DNA of 13,076 nt from Ilumatobacter sp. (lineage in GTDB: Bacteria; Actinomycetota; Acidimicrobiia; Acidimicrobiales; Ilumatobacteraceae), in assembly GCA_018666235.1 (NCBI GenBank), contig JABJAB010000029.1, positions 1 through 13,076 on the forward strand, written 5' to 3'. Shown here piece after piece: positions 7,648-13,076 of this stretch. The notes under the pieces are model-generated. The model was not told the origin of the DNA. It saw nothing but the letters and a program-made list of their open reading frames with translations, and ran no database searches. A program made the translations under genes and the position numbers. Each line of letters opens with the position of its first letter. Positions within the stretch are counted from its first letter, which is position 1.

Positions 7648-8921
7648 TCAGTGCCCCAAATCAAGTAGTCATCGCGCTCGGCTCCGACGCCGACGACGTT
7701 GACGGGGATGCCGACTTCACGTTCGACGACTTCGATAAAGCGCTTGGCTGCATCCGGCAATTGACCCGGCTCACGGATCTCGTTGATTGCCGTGTTCCAA
7801 CCGGGCAGTTCTTCGTAGACGGGATCGATTGCTTCCAGCACGTCGTATTGATCGGGATAGTCAGTGACCGGGACACCGTTGTGCAGGTAACCGGTGCAGA
7901 TTTTCACCGTGTCGAACCCGTCGAGAATGTCGAGCTTGGTGAGCGACAGTTCCGTGAGCGAGTTGAGTCGCACCGCATGGCGCAGCATCACGCAGTCCAA
8001 CCATCCGCAACGACGAGCGCGGCCGGTGACGGTGCCGAACTCACGGCCGACCTCCGCGAGCCTCTTGCCGTCGTCGTCGAACAGCTCGGTGACAAACGGG
8101 CCGGCACCGACACGCGTGGTGTACGCCTTGGTGATACCGACGATGCGACCGAGGTCGCGGGGTCCAAGACCCGACCCGACGCTGGCGCCTCCAGCAGTGG
8201 GATTCGATGATGTGACGTACGGGTACGTGCCGTGGTCGAGGTCGAGGAAGGTGGCCTGAGCGCCTTCGAGCAAGATGTGCGCGTCCGCAGCAAGCGCATT
8301 GTGGAGCAGGCTGATCGTGTCAGCCAGGTACGGCACCAGGCGCGCGCCCAGCGCACCAAATCGTTCCACCATCTCGTGAATATCGAGTTCTTCTCCGCCG
8401 GCTTCGCCGATCAGCTTGTTCTCGATCGTTGCGCGCTCGCGGATCAGCCGCGCAAACCGTTCGGGGTCACGCGCATCGCCAGCACGGATACCGACTCGGC
8501 GCATCTTGTCGGCGTAAGCGGGACCGATGCCACGCAGCGTCGTACCGAGCTTGTCGTCACCACGCATTGCCTCGGAGATCGCATCGTGGCTCTGGTGCCA
8601 CGGGAAGATGAGGTGCGCTCGACTCGACACCTTGAGGTCCGAACACGAGTTGCCACGCGATTCGAGCATGTCGACTTCGTTGAACAGCGTCGGCAGGTCA
8701 ACAACGACTCCGTTGGCGATCACCGGAATGACGTGCGGGTACAAGATTCCCGACGGCACGAGTTGCAGCGCATACTTCTCGCCATCGACGACCACGGTAT
8801 GGCCCGCGTTGTGGCCGCCCTGATATCGCACGACGTAGGCGTGCTCTTTCGACAGCAGGTCGATGACCTTGGCTTTGCCTTCGTCGCCCCATTGGGCTCC
8901 GATAACGACAGTGACTGGCAT
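7644..8921 (-). CDS. purA: Adenylosuccinate synthetase
   Basis: Joins IMP and aspartate using GTP to make adenylosuccinate, the first committed step to AMP; purB downstream does the next step. Full length at 425 residues. Catalytic D13 in QWGDEGKAK and H41 in NAGHT are both at the classic positions. LRGIGPAYADK (129-139), the GTVTGRARRCGW loop and TKLDILDG (guanine-base site) are all present. One position in the GTP-binding loop differs from the usual GDEGKGK: residue 17 is Ala (codon GCC). GAGGAG lies about 8 bases upstream of the ATG. The 133 bases upstream (8922-9054) hold a weak GCCTG/CAGGC dyad near 8932-8947 but no clear promoter. Confidence 0.96.
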
Positions 8922-9054
8922 GACGCTCCTCGGCCTGATTCACCAGGCAGAAATGGTTGATGGAACGTGATGTGACACTACTGGCCGCCTGAGCATGCCA
9001 GGCCATCCGATGCGCAGATGAGCCGTGCTTTTCGTCAAGCGCGCCGATCCCTGG

Positions 9055-9910
9055 CTACACGAGTAGGGCGTCGGTCATCACTTCGACGAGCGCTGGACCG
9101 TTGTAGGTAAAGGCTGCGGCGAGCGCTGCGTCGAGCTGACCGACCGAGTCGACCCGGCATGGTTCGACCCCGAATGCACCGCCTCAGAAAACGCTGCGAC
9201 GTCAGAGAACGCCCCTTCGTGATCAACGTCCTGGAAGGCGCCACGCCCCTTGACCTTCGAGGACACCTGGCCTGAAAGGGCCAGCACCGGCGTCCGGTCG
9301 ACTTTGGCGTCGTACAGCCCGGTCAGCAGGTTCGTCGACCCCGGCCCGGCAATCCCAAAGCACGCCGCGACGTCGTGGGTCAGCTTGCCGTAGGCGCTCG
9401 CGGCAAATGAGGCCGCGCCTTCGTGACGGATCCCGAAAAGCGGAGGTCGCCACGTTCCTCGGCGACCCGCATCCCATCTGCAAACCCGAAGTTGCTGTGT
9501 CCGACCATGCCGAACACCGCAGTGACGCCCCAGTTCACCATGGTCTCGACAACCACATCGCTGACGGTTCGGGCGCGTGGTTCATCGTCGGGAACCGACA
9601 CCCAGATCCCGTCGTCCCGCTGCTCGATCGCGAACGGACTGACCTCGTCGTCACTGCCCTGTGGCGCGTGGCCCGTGCACGGGTGATAGTCGCCGCCGTG
9701 CCACGGGCAACGTAACCAGCCTTTCTCGATCGACCCTTCGCCGAGCGGGCCGCCCTAGTGCGGACAGCGGTTGTCGATGGCTCCGTACCGGCCTTCGTGA
9801 TGCGAGACCGCCAGGGATCGGCGACCAACCGTGACGGTCGTGACGCGCCCTTCGGGCAAGTCGTCGGCGTCCAGCACCCGATGCCACTGTTCAGAAGTCG
9901 ATTCGCTCAT
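9055..9910 (-). pseudogene. Decayed Rieske [2Fe-2S]-thiamine-diphosphate enzyme fusion
   Basis: From ATG 9910 the frame reads as a Rieske domain: CPH (C49, H51) and CPWHG (C68, H71) supply all four cluster ligands. It is interrupted by TAG at 9755-9757 directly after the first motif, where CAG (Gln) is common in the family. The same frame continues past this through a linker into the N-terminal ThDP-enzyme domain (TVSDVVVETMVNWG, FGMVGHSNFGF). Near 9430 one base is missing; the next frame resumes with IRHEGAASFAASAYGKLT (cofactor-activating Glu), FGIAGPGSTNLLTGLYDAK and LALSGQVSSK. Near 9150-9170 the reading jumps to a third frame giving VDSVGQLDAALAAAFTYNG and PALVEVMTDALLV before TAG 9055-9057, which resembles the extreme C-terminus of such enzymes. 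The middle domain and most of the C-terminal ThDP domain are missing, roughly 350 or more residues. The parent probably resembled a pyruvate oxidase/acetolactate synthase-type enzyme; its substrate is unknown. Confidence 0.88.
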
Positions 9911-10027
9911 GGCGGCAGGGTACGACACCTAAAGAAGCGGCGTCAGCTGGTCGATCGGGTTCGGCCCGGATGACAACTCCTCCGACATCTGGGCGGGCAG
10001 CTGGGTACCGTTAAGAGGGTGACGGTG

Positions 10028-11341
10028 ATGCGGCGACAGACGTGGTCCGAAATGAACGACGAGACTCGTGCTGCACTGATGCATCGCGGCCTCGATGACA
10101 TCTTCGACCCCAAGCTACGCACCTCGATCGGCAACATTCTCAACGACGTGCGCAAGCGCGGCGACGCGGCGGTGTGCGACGCACTCGCCAAGTTCGACAA
10201 GATCGATATCGCTCCCGACCAACTCCGTGTCACGAACGAAGAGTTTGCGACGGCTGCAGTCACCGCCGAGGTCGACGCCGCCATCGACGATGCCATCGCC
10301 CATCTACGAACGTTCAACGAGACCCAGATGCTGCAGGCTCAGGACTGGAGTGTCGAAAGTGAGCCGGGACTCTTCGTTGGGGAGAAGATCACGCCGATCA
10401 GTTCAGCGGGTCTGTTCACCCCGTCGGGAAAGGCGAGCTATCCGAGCGTCGCCTACCAGCTCGCGGTTCCCGCGATGGCCGCCGGCGTGCCACGGCTGTC
10501 ACTGGTGGTGCCTCCCGTGCCAGGCGGCAACGGCGAGATTGATCCGGCCGTTCTTGTCGTCTGTCGCAAGCTCGGGATCTCAAATGTGTTCCGCGTCAAC
10601 GGGCCAGCTGGTATCGCAGCACTCGGTTTCGGTACGGAGTCGATCGAGCGTGTCGCCAAGATTGTCGGCCCGGGTTCACCCGCCGTCGCGCTTGCGCAAG
10701 TCGAGATGCAGCGCTTCGGTGTGTCGACCATGATGCTGCTCGGCCCGACCGAGAGCCTCGTCATCGCGGATGAAACAGCAGACCCCGTTCGCCTTGCCGC
10801 TGACCTTCTGATCGAAGCCGAGCACGGCAACGACAGCTCAGTGGTGCTGCTGACCACGTCTATCTCACTCGCCGACGCAACCGATGCGCAGCTGGCCGAG
10901 CAGCTCGACGCTCTCCCTGAGGTTCGCGCGACAGCTGCTCGGGCGTCGCTCGGCCCCAACGGCGGCTGCGTGATCGTTGATGATCTTGCGATGGCGATCG
11001 ACGTTGCCAACGCCTACGCGGCCGAACACCTCCAAGTTGCCGTCGCTGACGATCAGGTCGACTTCGTCGTCGACGGCCTAATCAACGCCGGCGAGATCCT
11101 GGTTGGCCAGCACACCCCGTTCAGCGCTGCGAACTTCGTGATCGGCTGCCCGGCGTCGCTCCCGACGAGCGGCTTCGCGCAGGTCTCGTCCGGCATCACC
11201 GCCGACACATTCCTCAAGCGCACCGCCGTTGCCCGCGCTGATGCCGGCTCAATCCAGCGCATGGCCCCAAGTGTCATCGCGCTCGCCGAACACGAGGGTT
11301 TCCCTGCGCACGCCAACGCCCTCCACCTCCGCGCCACCTGA
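10028..11341 (+). CDS. Histidinol dehydrogenase family protein, probable paralogue with another substrate
   Basis: 437 residues from ATG 10028, chosen because AAGAGGG (10013-10019) then lies 8 bases upstream; GTG 10019 is also in frame but abuts that site. The HisD fold is clear: PSGKASYPSVAYQLAVPAMAAGV, GTESIERVAKIVGPG, DPVRLAADLLIEAEHG, AAEHLQV and SSGITADTFLKRT. The catalytic Glu-His pair is kept (E333, H334), as are two zinc-ligand histidines (H266, H428). By my alignment to E. coli HisD, zinc ligand Gln259 is Glu here (E263), ligand Asp360 is Asn (N369), the GGAQA motif reads NGPAG, and NHVLPT reads PASLPT. It is also not next to other his genes. I therefore do not call it hisD; an NAD-dependent alcohol dehydrogenase of a different polar substrate, as in the HpsN-type paralogues, is more likely. 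The 117 bases upstream of the ATG hold no clear promoter. Confidence 0.82.
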   Translation: MRRQTWSEMNDETRAALMHRGLDDIFDPKLRTSIGNILNDVRKRGDAAVCDALAKFDKIDIAPDQLRVTNEEFATAAVTAEVDAAIDDAIAHLRTFNETQMLQAQDWSVESEPGLFVGEKITPISSAGLFTPSGKASYPSVAYQLAVPAMAAGVPRLSLVVPPVPGGNGEIDPAVLVVCRKLGISNVFRVNGPAGIAALGFGTESIERVAKIVGPGSPAVALAQVEMQRFGVSTMMLLGPTESLVIADETADPVRLAADLLIEAEHGNDSSVVLLTTSISLADATDAQLAEQLDALPEVRATAARASLGPNGGCVIVDDLAMAIDVANAYAAEHLQVAVADDQVDFVVDGLINAGEILVGQHTPFSAANFVIGCPASLPTSGFAQVSSGITADTFLKRTAVARADAGSIQRMAPSVIALAEHEGFPAHANALHLRAT

Positions 11342-11408
11342 GTGACCCAGTGACGTCCGAGTGACGTCTGGTCCCGAGGGACATCTGGTCAGTGAAGTCT
11401 GGTCCCGA
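11341..11408. promoter_or_regulatory. Direct-repeat cluster upstream of the two-component operon, possible operator
   Basis: AGTGAC recurs at 11341, 11350 and 11360, and AGTGAA at 11391, so spacings are 9, 10 and 31 bases, close to whole helical turns. Two 18-base copies, AGTGACGTCTGGTCCCGA (11360-11377) and the same with one change, AGTGAAGTCTGGTCCCGA (11391-11408), stand 31 bases apart. TCTGGTC occurs three times (11367, 11384, 11398). OmpR-family regulators typically bind tandem direct repeats about 10-11 bases apart, so this may be the regulator's own site. It starts at the last base of the upstream stop codon and ends 75 bases before the regulator ATG. Confidence 0.45.
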
Positions 11409-11483
11409 CCCCGAAGTCGCCGCCGCGCGGTTGTGGTTGGCATCCGTGACCCCATCGGGTGCGTTCCGTTCGCTCGTGGGGCC

Positions 11484-12185
11484 ATGACCAACGTGCTGCT
11501 CGTCGAGGACGACGAACGGATCAGCGAGCCGTTGAAACGCGTGCTGCGGGCCGAAGCATTCGACGTCGTGCACGTTGCCGCCGGGCGACCCGCACTCGCC
11601 TCGGTCGCCAACGCCGTGCCCGATCTTGTCCTGCTCGACCTCACACTGCCCGACATCGACGGACTCGACGTCTGCCGCAAACTCCGCGCCGACCACCCCG
11701 ATCTCCCGGTCATCATGTTGACGGCCCGCGCCGAGGAGATGGACGTGATCGTCGGGCTCAATGCCGGCGCCGACGACTATGTGGCCAAGCCGTTTCGCCT
11801 CGCCGAACTGGTGGCCCGCATCCGCGCTCGGCTACGCATCAGCGAGCACCACGCGGAGAATCTGGTCCCCGCCACCACCCTCACCGGCGCCTCAATCGAA
11901 CTTGATCTCCGCGCTCGACGCTGCCACGTCGACACCAATGGATCGTTCAGCGAAGTCGAGCTCACCTCAAAGGAGTTCGACTTGCTCGCCTTGCTGATGC
12001 AGCAGCCGGGCAAGACGCTGACGCGCGAGGAAATCATGAACGCTGTGTGGGAAGAGAACTGGTGGGGTTCGACTCGAACGCTCGACACCCACACCTCGAC
12101 ACTGCGACGAAAGATCAACGACATCAGCGACCCACCATCGAAGATCGTCACCGTCCGAGGTGTCGGATTCCGCTTCGAACCGTGA
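11484..12185 (+). CDS. OmpR/PhoB-type response regulator
   Basis: Cytoplasmic transcription factor of a two-component system, 233 residues. The receiver domain has the acidic pair D9-D10 (LLVEDDERIS), the phosphoacceptor D52 in LLDLTLPDIDG, switch residue T80 in MLTAR, and K102 in DDYVAKPF. The winged-helix effector domain (about 133-233) has ELTSKEFDLLALLMQQPGKT, an RTLDTHTSTLRRKI recognition helix and the terminal wing VTVRGVGFRF. The ATG at 11484 fits the start of the receiver; the frame is open further upstream to 11361 but that part is not receiver sequence. GGGG just before the ATG is a weak ribosome site. A histidine kinase follows after 37 bases. The regulon cannot be told from sequence. 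Confidence 0.95.
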   Translation: MTNVLLVEDDERISEPLKRVLRAEAFDVVHVAAGRPALASVANAVPDLVLLDLTLPDIDGLDVCRKLRADHPDLPVIMLTARAEEMDVIVGLNAGADDYVAKPFRLAELVARIRARLRISEHHAENLVPATTLTGASIELDLRARRCHVDTNGSFSEVELTSKEFDLLALLMQQPGKTLTREEIMNAVWEENWWGSTRTLDTHTSTLRRKINDISDPPSKIVTVRGVGFRFEP

Positions 12186-12222
12186 CATCCACCGTCCACA
12201 CTCAGCTCACGGGGACCCACTG

Positions 12223-13076
12223 ATGCGAAGACGGCTGGTCCTGTCGACGGTCTTGGTCGTCACGATCGTGATGTTGCTGCTGACCGTGCCGGTCCTCCTG
12301 ATTCTTCGTGAAGCCGCGATGGCTGAACTCACCGCCCGCACCGAACAGGCTGCATCCGCCGTCGAGTCGCTGGTGCGCGACGATCTGGAAAACGGACAGG
12401 TTCCTGACCTCTCCATCACCGACGAGATCGTGAGCGACGGCGACGGCGTCCGCATCTTCGACGCCAACGGCGAAGTAATTGTCGAGCGGAACGTCGAAGG
12501 CATCGAGTCGCCGTTCCAGTCCTCGGTCGTTGGTCCCAACGACACCACGGTGCAGATCGTGACCAGCCGCTCCGACGTCGACGATCGGCTGCGAAGCCAA
12601 GCCGTGCGACTTGGCGTGATCGGGCTGTTCGCCATCCTTGGCGCGGCGTTGCTGGCGTTCGTTCAAGCCCGCCAGCTTGCGCGGCCACTCGAACGACTCG
12701 CCCGTGCTGCAACCCGACTCGGCGACGGTGATTTCACCGCCAGCCCTCCGGCCAGTTCCGGAATCGAGGAGATTGACAGCATTGCTCGCGCCATTCGGCT
12801 GAGCGGTAATCGCGTCGAGCGGATGCTGACGTCCGAACGCGGGTTCACCGCCGACGCGACACACCAACTCCGCACCGGGCTCACCGGACTCGCGATGCGC
12901 CTCGAGTTGCTCGAGCGTCATGCCGACCCCGACGTCGCGGCCGAGGCCAACGCAACGCTCACCCAAATCCATGACCTCAACGCGACACTGGATGAGCTCC
13001 TGCGCGTCGCGCGTCAAGGCAGCACGGGGGAACGGACCGAGCTTGATCTCGTGTCACTCATCGAGCATCACGTCAG
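12223..13076 (+). CDS. Membrane sensor histidine kinase, N-terminal part (window-truncated)
   Basis: Partner of the regulator just upstream. ATG 12223 follows GGGGA by about 7 bases. The visible 284 residues show a first membrane segment (about 5-28, VLSTVLVVTIVMLLLTVPVL), an external sensor region of about 95 residues with no motif I know, a second membrane segment (about 130-147, LGVIGLFAILGAALLAFV), a HAMP domain (about 148-205, with ARPLERLARAATRLGDGDF), and the dimerisation/phosphoacceptor domain with H214 in DATHQLRTGLTGL. The H-box usually has Pro after RT; here it is Gly219. The ATPase domain lies past the window edge. The signal is unknown. Confidence 0.93.
   Translation, partial: MRRRLVLSTVLVVTIVMLLLTVPVLLILREAAMAELTARTEQAASAVESLVRDDLENGQVPDLSITDEIVSDGDGVRIFDANGEVIVERNVEGIESPFQSSVVGPNDTTVQIVTSRSDVDDRLRSQAVRLGVIGLFAILGAALLAFVQARQLARPLERLARAATRLGDGDFTASPPASSGIEEIDSIARAIRLSGNRVERMLTSERGFTADATHQLRTGLTGLAMRLELLERHADPDVAAEANATLTQIHDLNATLDELLRVARQGSTGERTELDLVSLIEHHV

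Noticed and set aside
9038..9520. Two or three separate small genes in this stretch
   Set aside because: The pieces line up in order as parts of one ThDP enzyme in successive frames, which fits a single broken gene better.
10028..11341. Authentic hisD in a histidine operon
   Set aside because: Altered metal-ligand and substrate motifs, and no neighbouring his genes.
12202..13017. Long minus-strand open frame (271 codons) opposite the histidine kinase
   Set aside because: The plus strand encodes clear membrane segments, HAMP and H-box; the antisense product has no recognisable features.

Overview
This looks like a chromosomal segment from a high-GC actinobacterium. Strong GC3 bias, several starts without a good Shine-Dalgarno site, and a small charged protein of a type I associate with Acidimicrobiia-like actinobacteria (5910-6326) point that way. 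This is inference; there is no rRNA or tRNA here to place it. Most of the window is ordinary core metabolism. I see no phage, transposon, CRISPR array or defence locus.

Layout. (1) 1-977 (-) is the N-terminal part of a bifunctional enoyl-CoA hydratase/3-hydroxyacyl-CoA dehydrogenase, cut by the window edge. It diverges from 1164-2090 (+), a 3-hydroxyisobutyrate-dehydrogenase-family reductase that has a perfect 10-bp dyad just upstream. (2) 2107-2763 (-) is a zinc nucleoside/nucleobase deaminase. A tiny ORF rich in a 9-bp tandem repeat overlaps its start by ATGA. It diverges from 2966-4369 (+), an FAD-linked 2-hydroxyacid dehydrogenase. (3) 4394-5876 (-) holds a TesB-type acyl-CoA thioesterase followed by pyrE. 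It diverges, through a short AT-rich promoter region, from a small conserved protein of unknown function (5910-6326). (4) 6346-8921 (-) is a purA-purB pair with a 4-base ATGA overlap; PurA and PurB catalyse separate steps of AMP synthesis and act together in the purine nucleotide cycle. (5) 9055-9910 (-) is a decayed gene: a Rieske [2Fe-2S] domain fused in frame to a thiamine-diphosphate enzyme, broken by a nonsense codon, a frameshift and a large internal deletion. (6) 10028-11341 (+) is a histidinol-dehydrogenase-family protein with changed metal-ligand positions, so it is probably a paralogue with another substrate. (7) 11484-13076 (+) is an OmpR-type response regulator and its histidine kinase (cut by the window edge), preceded by spaced direct repeats that may be an autoregulatory operator.

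As a group the genes cover acyl-CoA and beta-oxidation chemistry (hydratase/dehydrogenase, thioesterase, HIBADH-like), hydroxyacid oxidation, and purine and pyrimidine nucleotide synthesis. The best leads for new biology are the decayed Rieske-ThDP fusion, the altered HisD paralogue, the repeat array ahead of the two-component system, the VIA-repeat micro-ORF and the uncharacterised small protein with its compact divergent promoter.
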